From: Acidiphilium sp. C61
GTDB lineage: Bacteria > Pseudomonadota > Alphaproteobacteria > Acetobacterales > Acetobacteraceae
DNA length: 64,000 nt
Assembly: GCF_902712915.1 (NCBI RefSeq)
Contig: NZ_CACTIA010000004.1
Location: 124,001 to 188,000 of the forward strand
Direction: 5' to 3'
The notes under the pieces were generated by a model. The model ran no database searches and was not told the origin of the DNA. It was given only the letters and a program-made list of their open reading frames with translations. This document shows positions 1 to 8,851 of this stretch, piece by piece (within the stretch, counting starts at the first letter, position 1; each line of letters opens with the position of its first letter). The translations under genes were made by a program, and so were the position numbers.

Positions 1-1247
1 ACCAGGATTTCATCGATCCTGGTCGTGTAGCGCGGCGATAGGCGCATCGCCCTCGCCTTCCATGGCCGCTCGATCCCGGCCGCGAGAGGCCGTATCGTGT
101 CACGGCCGAACCGGGCATTGATCGCATCGAGCGCCCCCATGATGCGCTTTGACCGCGCGGGTTCTCGCGTCGGGAACAGGTTCGCCGGCTGGCTGGCCTC
201 ATCGACGAGATCGAGCAGCATCACACCGGTCTTCGCGTAGCTGAGACCAGGCCGCCAGATCGGCCGAAGCAGCCGCAGTGCCTCGCCGATCAGCGCGAGG
301 GTGTCCGATGTGGCCTCGATGCGGGCGCTGTTGCGATTGCTGTACCACTCCCCCTTCCCGAAAGGCGGGGTGTGCAGGAATACCGTCATTCCTGTCGCCT
401 GCAGGCCGGCCTGACGAAGCTTCTCGGCCGCGCGCGTGGCATAGGCCGCCAATGTCTCGCGCAGCTCGCCCCACTCGGAGACCGGGCGCGAAAAGGCCCG
501 GCTCACCGTAATGCCCTTTCTCGGCGGGGCCATCATGCTGATCGGCAGGCAGGATACCCCACGCAGCTCGGCCTGCACACGCGCGCCCACCACGGTCATG
601 GTATCCCTCACCTTGCGGGAATCCATCGCGACCAGGTCGGCAATCGACCGCACACCCATCCGGTGCAGCGTTTCCGCGGTCCTCCCCCCAATCCCCCAGA
701 CCATCGATACCGGCAAGTCCGGATAGACCGCCTCCCGCTCCAGTGGGTCCCGCAGATCGCAGACTCCGCCGAGTTCTAATCTGTCCTTTGCCAGCTTGTT
801 CGCCAGCTTGGCGATCGTCTTGCTGGGCCCGATCCCGATGCATGTCGGGATCTTGGCGACCCGGCGCACCTCCTCGCGCAGCGCGCGGCAGAATGCCGGC
901 AGGTCGGCGGCCACATCTCTCAGGTCGAGGAACATCTCGTCGATCGAGTAGGGCTCGACCCGCGGCACCCGACTGACCAGGATGTCGTACATCCGGCGGC
1001 TCATATCGCCATAGAGGCTATAATTCGAAGAGCGCCAGTCGAGGTCAGCCGCGTCGCGCCGCTCGCGGACCAGGTGCCACGGCTCGCCCATCGCCACGCC
1101 GCGCTCTTTTGCTTCTGCCGAACGGGCGATCACGCACCCATCATTGTTCGACAGGACGACAAGCGCCCGGCCGCGCAGGGATGGCGCGAAGGCGCTCTCA
1201 CACGACGCATAGAACGAATTCCCGTCGATCAGCCCGAAGACAGCCAT
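1..1247 (-). CDS. umuC: Y-family DNA polymerase UmuC, C-terminus cut by window edge
   Basis: Error-prone translesion polymerase, the catalytic subunit of DNA polymerase V, which acts with UmuD on damaged DNA. The reading frame shows the family landmarks: DGNSFYASCE near residues 8-17 with the first metal-binding Asp (D8), NNDGCVIARS near 34-43, and YSIDEMFLD near 100-108 carrying the catalytic Asp-Glu pair. The frame stays open to base 1 and ends in a YTTRIDEIL-like stretch typical of the UmuC C-terminus, so only a few residues are probably missing. Start ATG at 1247 follows the umuD stop by 11 bases with a GAGG-type ribosome site, so it is the second gene of an SOS operon. An intact-looking polymerase. 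Confidence 0.93.
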   Translation of the reverse strand, partial: MAVFGLIDGNSFYASCESAFAPSLRGRALVVLSNNDGCVIARSAEAKERGVAMGEPWHLVRERRDAADLDWRSSNYSLYGDMSRRMYDILVSRVPRVEPYSIDEMFLDLRDVAADLPAFCRALREEVRRVAKIPTCIGIGPSKTIAKLANKLAKDRLELGGVCDLRDPLEREAVYPDLPVSMVWGIGGRTAETLHRMGVRSIADLVAMDSRKVRDTMTVVGARVQAELRGVSCLPISMMAPPRKGITVSRAFSRPVSEWGELRETLAAYATRAAEKLRQAGLQATGMTVFLHTPPFGKGEWYSNRNSARIEATSDTLALIGEALRLLRPIWRPGLSYAKTGVMLLDLVDEASQPANLFPTREPARSKRIMGALDAINARFGRDTIRPLAAGIERPWKARAMRLSPRYTTRIDEIL

Positions 1248-1258
1248 GGTTGTGTGCC

Positions 1259-1639
1259 TCAGATCGTCGTCCGGACGAGTGCACGGGCGACGGCCCAGAC
1301 TTCCGCGTCTTCCGGGACCTCCCGGCCAGAATCAGCCCCCTCTCCGCGGATCCACCATGCGCCGCCCCGGCGCTCGATCTCGGCGACCAAAACATCCCCA
1401 TCTACCATGACCACGACAACCGCCCCATCAAATGGCCGCTCCGCCGCATCCGTAATCAGGATATCGCCAGACCGGATGCCCCGGCCGATCAGGGCATCAC
1501 CAGACACGCGCACGGGGTACCGCCCGGGTTTGCGGAGATCCAGGGCCTCGGAGAGGTCGATGGGGCCGTCCAGGTGATCGGCCGCCGGCGACGAGAAGCC
1601 GGTCGTATTCCCACCGTTATATGAGCGCCTGACATCCAT
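1259..1639 (-). CDS. umuD: UmuD-like protein, catalytic dyad absent and short N-terminal arm
   Basis: Pol V accessory subunit of the S24/LexA-like fold. The body aligns with UmuD (TTGFSSPAAD, then VSGDALIG, then VDGDVLVAEIE). The start at 1639 is chosen because GGAGGT lies 5 bases upstream, and the alternative Met at 1663 lies inside the promoter -10. In this 126-residue product the position of the nucleophile Ser is Ala49 (SGDALI instead of SGDSMI) and the general-base Lys is Ala86, with the family's 37-residue spacing preserved. The cleavage position is Thr13-Gly14, so only 13 residues precede it, against 24 in E. coli UmuD. Self-cleavage looks impossible; the protein may work directly like UmuD'. 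First gene of the SOS operon with umuC. Confidence 0.9.
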   Translation of the reverse strand: MDVRRSYNGGNTTGFSSPAADHLDGPIDLSEALDLRKPGRYPVRVSGDALIGRGIRSGDILITDAAERPFDGAVVVVMVDGDVLVAEIERRGGAWWIRGEGADSGREVPEDAEVWAVARALVRTTI

Positions 1640-1657
1640 ACCGACCTCCGATTCCCG

Positions 1658-1688
1658 GAACATAATGAGAACATCGACAGCCGGTCAA
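1658..1688 (-). promoter_or_regulatory. SOS promoter of umuDC with LexA box over the -10
   Basis: On the minus strand a sigma70-like -35 TTGACC (1688-1683) and -10 TTATGT (1665-1660) are separated by exactly 17 bases. The alphaproteobacterial LexA operator GTTC-N7-GTTC (GTTCTCATTATGTTC, 1672-1658) covers the -10 element. The box lies 18 bases upstream of the umuD start. Repression by LexA and induction after DNA damage is the expected control. Confidence 0.88.
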
Positions 1689-1787
1689 GCCACCAGACTT
1701 GCGAATCCGACAGTATTTGACTCGAACGGGCTCGGCGCATACAGAAAAGCACGTTTTCACGACACAAATTCGAGGAAATTGTACGAT

Positions 1788-2534
1788 ATGCCAAAGCTTC
1801 CGAAGAAATCTGCAAATTCAAGGAAACAGACCACCGCACGCGGCGAGAGGCCCGCCCGGCGCGAAGCCAGCAAGCCGCTCGCGCGGTCAGATCGCGAGAT
1901 AGCCGGGAAATCCGCACGAGCGGGGCGTGAGAAGCGCGAGGAGGGCGCGACGGTCCAGCGCCGAAAGAGACCCAGCCGGGCGCTTCCAGCCAAGCCGCCT
2001 GCCACGATTTCAGTGAGTGCAGCACGGGACAGGATGACAGGTCTGGTCGATTCGATCATCTTGCATGGCGGATCGACAAACATCCTCTACCACGACAAGG
2101 TCGCCGCAACTCTTGCACCACCTGAGGCTGTTCCCGCGGATCAGATTACGAGGGAGTTCACGGTGGACGGCTTGAAAAAATTCCCTCGTGCACTCACAGG
2201 GGTTGGTCTCGCGGGGCCCTACGCGCTGGTGCGCAAGGGCGAACGCGTGGCCGTCCTCTACGCACCCACGACTGCCGAGAGCGGTGTGCTGGCAGAAGAC
2301 CAGATCGCGCTCACCATTCGGACGATGGCGGACGCGTGGACATCTCTCGGCAAACACATCTCAACGGCCAAGGACCACATCCGCGCCGTCAACCGCCTGC
2401 GAGCCAACGCGATCGAAGCCACACGCGCTCAGATCGGCCTACTCGAGCGGTCAGGGCGGAAAGATCTCGCGCGCCAGCTCCGCGAAGACATCGACGCGAT
2501 CGAAGCCAAGGCCGCACGCGACGGATTCGTATAG
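1788..2534 (+). CDS. Conserved-looking hypothetical protein with basic N-terminal tail
   Basis: Not recognised. With the start at ATG 1788 (GAGGA about 10 bases upstream) it is 248 residues. The first 75 or so are rich in Lys, Arg and Ser and look disordered; the rest is a mixed alpha/beta region followed by a long helical tail (roughly residues 185-245: TAKDHIRAVNRLRANAIEA and onward). An upstream in-frame Met exists at 1665, but that extension would cross the umuDC promoter, so the later start is preferred. The gene is divergent from umuDC and convergent with icmB, from which it is separated by a hairpin. The basic tail suggests nucleic-acid contact, which is an inference only. Confidence 0.6.
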   Translation: MPKLPKKSANSRKQTTARGERPARREASKPLARSDREIAGKSARAGREKREEGATVQRRKRPSRALPAKPPATISVSAARDRMTGLVDSIILHGGSTNILYHDKVAATLAPPEAVPADQITREFTVDGLKKFPRALTGVGLAGPYALVRKGERVAVLYAPTTAESGVLAEDQIALTIRTMADAWTSLGKHISTAKDHIRAVNRLRANAIEATRAQIGLLERSGRKDLARQLREDIDAIEAKAARDGFV

Positions 2535-2573
2535 AAGGGCGGGCAGCCTGACCGGGCTACCCGGTCTATCTTG

Positions 2574-2606
2574 AACCAGCCCGATGTAAACACCGTCGGG
2601 CTGGTT
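2574..2606. terminator. Hairpin between convergent genes
   Basis: Perfect 11-bp inverted repeat (AACCAGCCCGA, 2574-2584; TCGGGCTGGTT, 2596-2606) with an 11-base loop. It sits between the stops of two convergent genes (2534 and 2614), the expected place for a shared terminator. There is no long T-run on either side. Confidence 0.55.
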
Positions 2607-2613
2607 GAAGTCC

Positions 2614-5600
2614 TCAGGCGGACTCCATCTCGGCGCTGATGCCGGCATAATGCCGGCCTTCGGCAATCTCCCGGACCAGGTCTTCCACGGCGCCTGCCGT
2701 GGCGTTCTCTTCGCTGACGTCATCGGACTGCATCGCGGCAAGCTTGGCGCGGCGATTGATCTCCTTCGCCGCACTTCCGCCGGGATAGGCCGCTCCGAGC
2801 AGGCGGCGCGCCTCGCGAGGTCCGAGAATCTCGGAGAGGCGCGAGCGGATGGCGCGGTCGATCTGGCTGGTCGAGTAAGCCCAGATCTCGCGCGGCCCCA
2901 GAGTGTTGAGCAGCACGTGCTCGTGCTGGCCGTCTCGCATGCGGAAGAGGCCGAGAACGGGTGCGCCATCCCGGCCGGGCCCAAGGACGGTGCGCCGCAA
3001 GGCGCCCTTGGCGGATTCAGACAACCCGAAGACCTTCACGGCCTCGTCAACCTCAAAATCGCGCCCAACGCCGCAGATCCAGATGTTCGACGTCGCCTTG
3101 ACCATGTCCTCGTCGAAGTCCTGGTACTGCTGCGATGCAACCGAGACGTGCAGGCCGTATTTCCGCCCTTCGCGCATGAACTGCGTGGCCATCCGGCGGA
3201 CAATGTTGACGCCGGTCGTACGGTGGAACTCGTCGAACACGAGACGCTTCGGCGTCTCGTTCAGCATCCTGATCTCCTTGGCGTGGTATTCCCTGAACTC
3301 CTCCGGGAAGTAGGCCAGGTCATCCTTGGTCATGAAGAAATCCGACGACGTCAGATGCATCGCCAGCAAATACATGATGGAAGTCTGCTTCAGGTTCGTC
3401 TTCGGGGCGAGCTCCGTCAGGTCGATGCCAAGGACGCGGGCGCTGCTGACGTCGATCTGGGTCGGGCCGTCGAGAATGGGGTATTCGTTCTGGGCGCCCT
3501 GGATCATCCGCTCGAATGTCTTGGTGAGCGACACGCCGTCCTGATCGGAATAAAGGGCCGTGATCTGCGGCTGGTCCGTCAGCAGAAGGTCCGACATCTG
3601 CGGCACCGCGTAGCGCTGAGCGATCTTGGCCTCACGCGGTGCGCCGCGAAGAAGCAGCGCGCGGGCCACCCCGTACCATGTCCGGCATTCGCTGTCCGGG
3701 ATATTGAGGTGCTCGATCATGAAATCGACGTCGAAGTCCTCGCCCCGAACGTAGCGCCTTGGGTTGCCGCTGCGGGGGTCCTCGCTGGCGATCTCGTAGG
3801 CGAGGTCGATGATCCGCCCTACTAGCTCGATCATCCCCGGCGGCGTGCTGATGCCGCCTTCCTGGTCGGCCGGCGAGGCCATGATGCTGATGATCGCGAC
3901 AATCAGGGCGCGCTGCTGCGGGAGAGGCTTCTGCAGTCCGAGCGGCAGGTCGAAGGGGTTGATGCCGTCCTCGCGCAACATGCGCAGCCGCCGGAACAGG
4001 ACCTGCTGCTTCATCTCCTCGGGAAGGACATCGCGCAGCAGGTCGAGTGGCCCTTCGATCGACCCGCCGATATCGATCGTGGCGAGCCGCGGCAGCACAG
4101 GCATGCCCGTTCGGGTGGAGTTCGATGACAGCACGAAGGCGGTCGCCAAGGAGTTGAGCAGGACGGATTTGCCCCGGCCCGGCGCGCCATAGACGATCTC
4201 GGACCATGAATCCTGCAATGGGGAGGCAATCTCGAACGGGAACGGGCGGCCGTCACGCGTCCGCAGCACGAAGCTCCCCTCATCGAACGGGCTGGCTTCG
4301 CGCATCCATGGCAGGACGTACAGGATCTCCTCGATGGGGGCGATCCCGGCTGGTGCCGTCGACCTGACATCGATTGCCGGCACGCTGGACAGCACCCCCT
4401 CGAGGCGATCACCACAAACCGTGCTGGTGGAAATCGTGCCCCAGTTCTCGACGGCGCGCTGCAGGCGGCTGACACGCTCCTCGATCAGCTGCACATCTTT
4501 CTGAGGGCCCCAGGTAGCGAAGGAGATCCGGGTCCTGACCGCGGCGCCGTCATTATCGGCGTAGTCGCGCAGAGACTGAATGGCATCGCGATAAAGTGCT
4601 GACTGCGTGGCACCCAGCTTGAAGGGAGCCGTAAGACCGGCCACTGCGTAGTTCACGAGCGTTCCGACATTCGAGAGGCCGCTGCCCTCGATCAGGAAGG
4701 ATGCACGCCAAGGAGGCTCGTTACCCATCCCGCGCATCGCGGCAATCAGACGGTTGAAAGACCTCAGCTTCACCGGGCCGCGTGTGATATCAACATTGGC
4801 ATAGCGCCGACCACGGATGACGACCCCGGGGCCGCTATCCTCGATAGCGCCCTCGTCAAAGATCTGCTTGCGCAGCTGCGGCCACATGACATGCGATGCG
4901 TCCGGTGCCGGTGCCCCAGGATAGGTCATCCAGGGCATGCGGCCGCCGGCAGATTTCGACGCCTTGGGGTTTGTCACCTCGGGAACGATTAGCGTGTAGC
5001 CGTCATGCCCCATGCCAGGGTAAAGCGCATCACGGATCACCCTGGCGGCGCCATGGATGGTGAGCGGCACAACCCTCACCGCCGCCTCCTCGTTGCGAGA
5101 CAGCTCGAAGGTGACCGCATTGACATACTCGTTGTGCCGCGCGGCCAGAGTCTTGCTCACCCGGTCCAGTGCCTGGGCGTCGACAGCCCGCGGCCACCAG
5201 GACGGCCGCGTCTCCTGCATCTCCTCACTGATCCGCTTGCGCTCCAGCCCGCTGAGAACGGAAGGTCTCGTCCAGAGCACGATATGGGTGGCTTCCCGCA
5301 CCACGTATCTGCGCATGTGCGAGACGCGCTCGTCGAGGATGTCGTGCATGCCATCCATCTGAAGCGCGTCCGCCACGCCGCGCGCGGGGGCAACGGCAGC
5401 CTCCATGATCGCGCCGGACTGGTCGGGGTCGCGCTGGAAGCAAAACTGCATGGCATGGCCGCTCGAGGTCATGAACGGTGTGAACGTCTCGGCGGCGTGC
5501 TTGCAGAATCGCACGAGATCGCCATCGCTACCAAGCGCGCTGGTGCCGCGGACCTCGAGAACCGTCGCGAGCGAGCCGTCCGATCCGACAAGGTTCCGCT

Positions 5601-5706
5601 CATACCCGGTCTCAAGCAGGCAGAAAGACGCCATGGGCCGGCTGGTGATCGTGTCCGCCACAGCTTTGGAACGACGCAGGAAGCGGCTCAGCGATGATTT
5701 TGCCAT
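2614..5706 (-). CDS. icmB: IcmB/DotO-type (TraU-like) type IVB secretion ATPase
   Basis: VirB4-class ATPase that energises Dot/Icm (I-type conjugation) type IV secretion at the inner membrane. The 1030-residue length suits the DotO/IcmB/TraU family. The P-loop GAPGRGKSVLLNS lies near residues 503-515, the Walker B-like RLVFDEFHR near 820, and a SVASQQYQDF stretch near 860 fits the sensor region of this ATPase class. The N-terminal half (about 1-480) is the mixed domain typical of VirB4 proteins. It lies downstream of the lytic transglycosylase, GNAT-like and thioredoxin-like genes on the same strand, with a 64-base gap after the last, so co-transcription is plausible. Other Dot genes in the window (dotC, dotD) lie about 30 kb away. 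Confidence 0.88.
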   Translation of the reverse strand: MAKSSLSRFLRRSKAVADTITSRPMASFCLLETGYERNLVGSDGSLATVLEVRGTSALGSDGDLVRFCKHAAETFTPFMTSSGHAMQFCFQRDPDQSGAIMEAAVAPARGVADALQMDGMHDILDERVSHMRRYVVREATHIVLWTRPSVLSGLERKRISEEMQETRPSWWPRAVDAQALDRVSKTLAARHNEYVNAVTFELSRNEEAAVRVVPLTIHGAARVIRDALYPGMGHDGYTLIVPEVTNPKASKSAGGRMPWMTYPGAPAPDASHVMWPQLRKQIFDEGAIEDSGPGVVIRGRRYANVDITRGPVKLRSFNRLIAAMRGMGNEPPWRASFLIEGSGLSNVGTLVNYAVAGLTAPFKLGATQSALYRDAIQSLRDYADNDGAAVRTRISFATWGPQKDVQLIEERVSRLQRAVENWGTISTSTVCGDRLEGVLSSVPAIDVRSTAPAGIAPIEEILYVLPWMREASPFDEGSFVLRTRDGRPFPFEIASPLQDSWSEIVYGAPGRGKSVLLNSLATAFVLSSNSTRTGMPVLPRLATIDIGGSIEGPLDLLRDVLPEEMKQQVLFRRLRMLREDGINPFDLPLGLQKPLPQQRALIVAIISIMASPADQEGGISTPPGMIELVGRIIDLAYEIASEDPRSGNPRRYVRGEDFDVDFMIEHLNIPDSECRTWYGVARALLLRGAPREAKIAQRYAVPQMSDLLLTDQPQITALYSDQDGVSLTKTFERMIQGAQNEYPILDGPTQIDVSSARVLGIDLTELAPKTNLKQTSIMYLLAMHLTSSDFFMTKDDLAYFPEEFREYHAKEIRMLNETPKRLVFDEFHRTTGVNIVRRMATQFMREGRKYGLHVSVASQQYQDFDEDMVKATSNIWICGVGRDFEVDEAVKVFGLSESAKGALRRTVLGPGRDGAPVLGLFRMRDGQHEHVLLNTLGPREIWAYSTSQIDRAIRSRLSEILGPREARRLLGAAYPGGSAAKEINRRAKLAAMQSDDVSEENATAGAVEDLVREIAEGRHYAGISAEMESA

Positions 5707-5770
5707 AGAAATTCGATACCCCTAATTTCAAGCCAGTCTATGAAATTCAGGAACCGGATTGCAATGGGAA

Positions 5771-6373
5771 TCACTGAGCGAGTTGGCGAATATCGAGCGG
5801 GTTCACGTTGGACCAGTTCACCGCCCCGGAGATGGAGGCGACGACGAGCCCGTCTGACCTCACGATTGAGGTATGGGGCAGCACGGAAGCGCGGAACGCC
5901 GCGAACGCGGTGTTGTCAGGGCAGGTCAACACTGGCAGTCCAACGATCTCATGCCGGGCGTAGAACGCCTTCACTGCAGCGGCGCCACCGCTGTCGCACG
6001 CGATCGGCAGGAAGTTGATGCCATAGATCGAAACCGTCTTCGCCAACGCGATCAGGCTCGGCATCTCCACGGCGCAGGGCTGGCACCAGGTGGCCCAGAG
6101 GTTGACGATGGCGCCGCTAGCGGCCAGCCCGTTCAGGTCGACCTCGTCGTTCTGACTGTTATCCAGACGGAACCAGCCTGGCCTGAACGGCGCCGAACGG
6201 GGGATGTCCACATCATGCAGCATCGACCTGTCGAAGGCAGTGGCCGGAAAAGCGGCCGCGGGCACCCCTAGCGCCGCAGCAAGCGCAGCGGCACTGCGCA
6301 GAAACCCGCGGCGATCCCGCCGCTGTGCGAGAACCTGGTGTAGTGGCCCGTCAGGCTGGGGCGAGCGCTCCAT
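5771..6373 (-). CDS. Tat-exported thioredoxin-fold protein (TlpA/DsbE-like)
   Basis: Periplasmic thiol-disulfide protein. Residues 21-40 form a twin-arginine signal (RRGFLRSAAALAAALG) and the active site WCQPC places Cys at about 97 and 100. It has the TlpA/ResA layout, with INFLPIACDSGG and LPHTSIV later in the fold. Start ATG 6373 overlaps the stop of the upstream gene (TGATG), indicating translational coupling; a longer reading to 6418 would run into that gene. In this position, next to a cell-wall hydrolase and icmB, it may keep disulfides of secretion-channel proteins in order, which is an inference. Confidence 0.83.
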   Translation of the reverse strand: MERSPQPDGPLHQVLAQRRDRRGFLRSAAALAAALGVPAAAFPATAFDRSMLHDVDIPRSAPFRPGWFRLDNSQNDEVDLNGLAASGAIVNLWATWCQPCAVEMPSLIALAKTVSIYGINFLPIACDSGGAAAVKAFYARHEIVGLPVLTCPDNTAFAAFRASVLPHTSIVRSDGLVVASISGAVNWSNVNPLDIRQLAQ

Positions 6374-7152
6374 CACGCGGGGAGATCGATCAGGTCGGTG
6401 AGATCGGGTTCGTCGCACTCTCCAGAAGGGTCGATCGCCTCGACTTCTCCGAGCACATGACCGGGGCGATTGGCGCCGAATACGTCCTGGAGGATGTCTG
6501 CCACATCTTCCTTCAACCCCTCGGCTGTAATGTAGCAGCTCGGCACCTCGGAAACCAGGACGCGGCGCCTCATCCAGTCCTCGATATTACGAAGGCGCAC
6601 GTGCTGTACGCCGAAGACATAATCGAACGCGTTCATGCGGCGAGGCAGCCGTCTCCACATGTGGCCGATCCCGATCCCGCGCCACGCACTGTCGAGGGCA
6701 AGCGCGACACCGTCACACCCGTTCGCGGCGCGCTCAGATGAGATACCGGCCGCCAACAGGGCCTTCTCGATCTTGGGGTGTGACCTCCGGGCGAGAAGGT
6801 AGGCCCCAATGATACGAGTTCCGATGCGAGCGACAGGGCTGATGCCGTAGTCGATACGGGCGCCGCCGATCACCGGCTCAACGATTTCCCGCCCCGTGGC
6901 ATGCTCGAACGCGTCCTCGCAGACGGCAATAACGGCCCTGTAGTTTTCCGGCGTTTCGACCCGGCCGAAGCTGAGAAGTTCACCGCCATGCAGCCCCGTA
7001 AGTCCGAGACGGGCTTTCACGAGATCGCCGTCGAAGCCGTCGGGGCCGGTGCCCAAGTCGACAAAGGATCGCGGCTCGAGACCAAGGCCCACCCCACGAT
7101 CCTCGTATATTTTGGCGACACTTTCGTATGCCGCGATTTCGATTTCCTTCAT
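6373..7152 (-). CDS. Hypothetical protein, possibly GNAT-like
   Basis: 259 residues from ATG 7152, which follows the transglycosylase stop by 8 bases. No family was firmly recognised. A segment near residue 165, SAWRGIGIGHMWRR, resembles the acetyl-CoA-binding RxxGxG/A motif A of GNAT acyltransferases, and the following FDYVFGVQHV and MRRRVL could be the later strands. The N-terminal region (MKEIEIAAYESVAKIYEDRG) is acidic and helical. It sits in a tightly spaced block of lytic transglycosylase, this gene and the thioredoxin-like protein, overlapping the latter by one base. That suggests a job linked to envelope or transfer-apparatus biogenesis. The long in-frame extension upstream is only the shadow of the transglycosylase gene. 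Confidence 0.6.
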   Translation of the reverse strand: MKEIEIAAYESVAKIYEDRGVGLGLEPRSFVDLGTGPDGFDGDLVKARLGLTGLHGGELLSFGRVETPENYRAVIAVCEDAFEHATGREIVEPVIGGARIDYGISPVARIGTRIIGAYLLARRSHPKIEKALLAAGISSERAANGCDGVALALDSAWRGIGIGHMWRRLPRRMNAFDYVFGVQHVRLRNIEDWMRRRVLVSEVPSCYITAEGLKEDVADILQDVFGANRPGHVLGEVEAIDPSGECDEPDLTDLIDLPA

Positions 7153-7160
7153 TTTGTCCT

Positions 7161-7928
7161 CTAGTTCAGGTCTGCGTTGACCATTGTCGCGGATGAGTCG
7201 TTCTGCGCGATGACGACCCAAAGACCATGGCCCCGCGGCTTCCGCGCCTCGCTGCCCGCGAGCGCAATCACTCTGTCCGCATAGCGGATGGACTGAGGCG
7301 GCGGGTGTCCGGAAACAACAGCCGACGGCCCGGCGTTGTAGGCAACCAGCGCCTTCCTGACCGATCCAAAGCGAGAGATCAGCATCGCCAGGTAATGAGC
7401 TCCGCCGGAGATGTTCTGGCGCCGGTTCCACGCATTGACATTGAGGACTTTTCGCGCCGTTGTCGGCATCAACTGCATCGGCCCGATCGCGCCGGCGGAG
7501 CTGACAACGATACGCGGGTTGGCATGCGTCTCGACATGCACCACAGCGGCGACGATACGAGGGGAAACGCCGTACCGATGAGCAGACGCCTCGACAAGCG
7601 GAGTATACGACCCGGCCAGATCGCGCAGGCTCTGCTTTGGGCTGACGTCGTGAAATCCGATCGGCGCGCCGACATGTGCGCCTCCCGTCATCGTCGCGCG
7701 CGTCTGCCGGACGACTGCAGACATCGGGATCGTCGCCCGCCGAGCAAGGCTGCTCATCAGAAACCTTGCGGGCCGGTTCATTGTGGCTGCAAGCTGGCAC
7801 GAAATCCCACCCCCGGGGCGCGCTGCGGCCTGGGCCCATCCAGTCAGCCCCGTGACAAGGACTGCTGCCACAAATGTGGTCAGGACACGCCGGCTTTGCG
7901 TGAATACCATTCGGGATTTCGAAAACAA
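7161..7928 (-). CDS. Lytic transglycosylase (SLT domain), VirB1-like
   Basis: Cleaves the peptidoglycan glycan backbone, locally opening the wall for a secretion channel. The N-terminus has a signal-like hydrophobic stretch (about residues 15-34, VLTTFVAAVLVTGLTGW). The SLT domain spans about 105-235: YGVSPRIVAAVVHVETHANP with the catalytic Glu at 133, then AGAIGPMQLMP and ALVAYNAGP. Such VirB1-like enzymes commonly accompany type IV secretion genes, and this one heads the block leading to icmB. A Met at residue 7 is an alternative start. Confidence 0.9.
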   Translation of the reverse strand: MFSKSRMVFTQSRRVLTTFVAAVLVTGLTGWAQAAARPGGGISCQLAATMNRPARFLMSSLARRATIPMSAVVRQTRATMTGGAHVGAPIGFHDVSPKQSLRDLAGSYTPLVEASAHRYGVSPRIVAAVVHVETHANPRIVVSSAGAIGPMQLMPTTARKVLNVNAWNRRQNISGGAHYLAMLISRFGSVRKALVAYNAGPSAVVSGHPPPQSIRYADRVIALAGSEARKPRGHGLWVVIAQNDSSATMVNADLN

Positions 7929-8062
7929 AACATCGGCTCCTTGCAGTGCTGCATGGATTATACCTTATGCCTTGTTATGTGACCTAGCTTTTTATATTGC
8001 GTTGATCGTCCCGCCTGCAAGCTGATGTCCAGCGCGGACTTCACCCTCGCTCGGAACCGCCC

Positions 8063-8851
8063 TCAGAAGGACATTTCTGCCGCCGGCGACAGGTTCTGCG
8101 CCAGGGGTGCGAAAGTGGTCCGCAGGATGGCTGCGGCACAGTCCTCGGGCGAGGCGGAGCCTTGGAAAATATCTTCTGGTGCCGATGCAATCAGACCAGC
8201 AAGATGCTGATGGGTTGTCCTGGAAAGGTCTTCCCGCGCAAAGGAATGCGTCGCGACCTCATCCGGGGTTGGCAACCAGGCAAGACCTGGGTCGGGGCGG
8301 GCCTGGATCCCCGCCTGGCGGACGTGGTGCGACAGGATGGCGTCAGCCATTGCCAGGGATGCAGATGCGCATGGCAAGACGGTGCTGCGGGTCGCCCTGA
8401 TCCTGGCCTTCTGCGCCAAGTAGCCACCCCACCATATCGGACGACGCAGCAGGGAGATGCCGGGGAGCGTGGGCAGTGTCGGCCGCCGATCGCAGATCAC
8501 TGCGACCTCGAGTCGGATGTGGCGCTGCATCGTCAGGCCACTGTCGACCAGGGCCGACCCGCCGACCTCTACCAGGGGCAGGTTGCCAAGAGCCATATAG
8601 AGCGCCTCGGCCACCATTGTATTCGCGGCGTCGGGGTTCTTGAGGAGATTGAAGTAAACCCCTGTTCGGCCGAAATTCTCGACTAGCCCCTTCTGCCGCC
8701 ACCGAAATGCATAGACGGTCATGGTCTCGATCTCGAGATCGAGTGCGGTTGCGGCCGTGCGCAGGGAAAAGACCTCAGGCAGGTCCCTCAGGCGCTCGAG
8801 CGCGCTGACTCTGGATGCGGCCCGGATCTGGCGTCCGGCTGACGGCATCAC
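8063..8851 (-). CDS. AbiEi-like antitoxin (winged-helix protein)
   Basis: 262 residues. Residues 15-75 read as a winged-helix DNA-binding domain (SALERLRDLPEVFSLRTAA, then TVYAFRWRQKGLVENFGRTG), followed by an alpha/beta region, the arrangement of AbiEi-type type IV antitoxins and autorepressors. It overlaps the upstream AbiEii-like toxin gene by 4 bases (ATGA), so the two are translationally coupled. In the well-known AbiE operons the antitoxin gene comes first; here it is second. A palindrome upstream of the pair may be its operator. The pairing with a nucleotidyltransferase is the strongest evidence for the call. Confidence 0.68.
   Translation of the reverse strand: MMPSAGRQIRAASRVSALERLRDLPEVFSLRTAATALDLEIETMTVYAFRWRQKGLVENFGRTGVYFNLLKNPDAANTMVAEALYMALGNLPLVEVGGSALVDSGLTMQRHIRLEVAVICDRRPTLPTLPGISLLRRPIWWGGYLAQKARIRATRSTVLPCASASLAMADAILSHHVRQAGIQARPDPGLAWLPTPDEVATHSFAREDLSRTTHQHLAGLIASAPEDIFQGSASPEDCAAAILRTTFAPLAQNLSPAAEMSF

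Noticed and set aside
1717..1743. Possible plus-strand promoter (TTGACT with CATACA) for the hypothetical gene at 1788
   Set aside because: Spacing is about 15 bases and the -10 is poor; not strong enough to list.
2605..3825. A 406-codon frame on the plus strand
   Set aside because: Antisense shadow of icmB with biased Arg/His/Leu composition.
7153..7839. N-terminal extension of the GNAT-like protein
   Set aside because: It is the out-of-frame shadow of the lytic transglycosylase gene.
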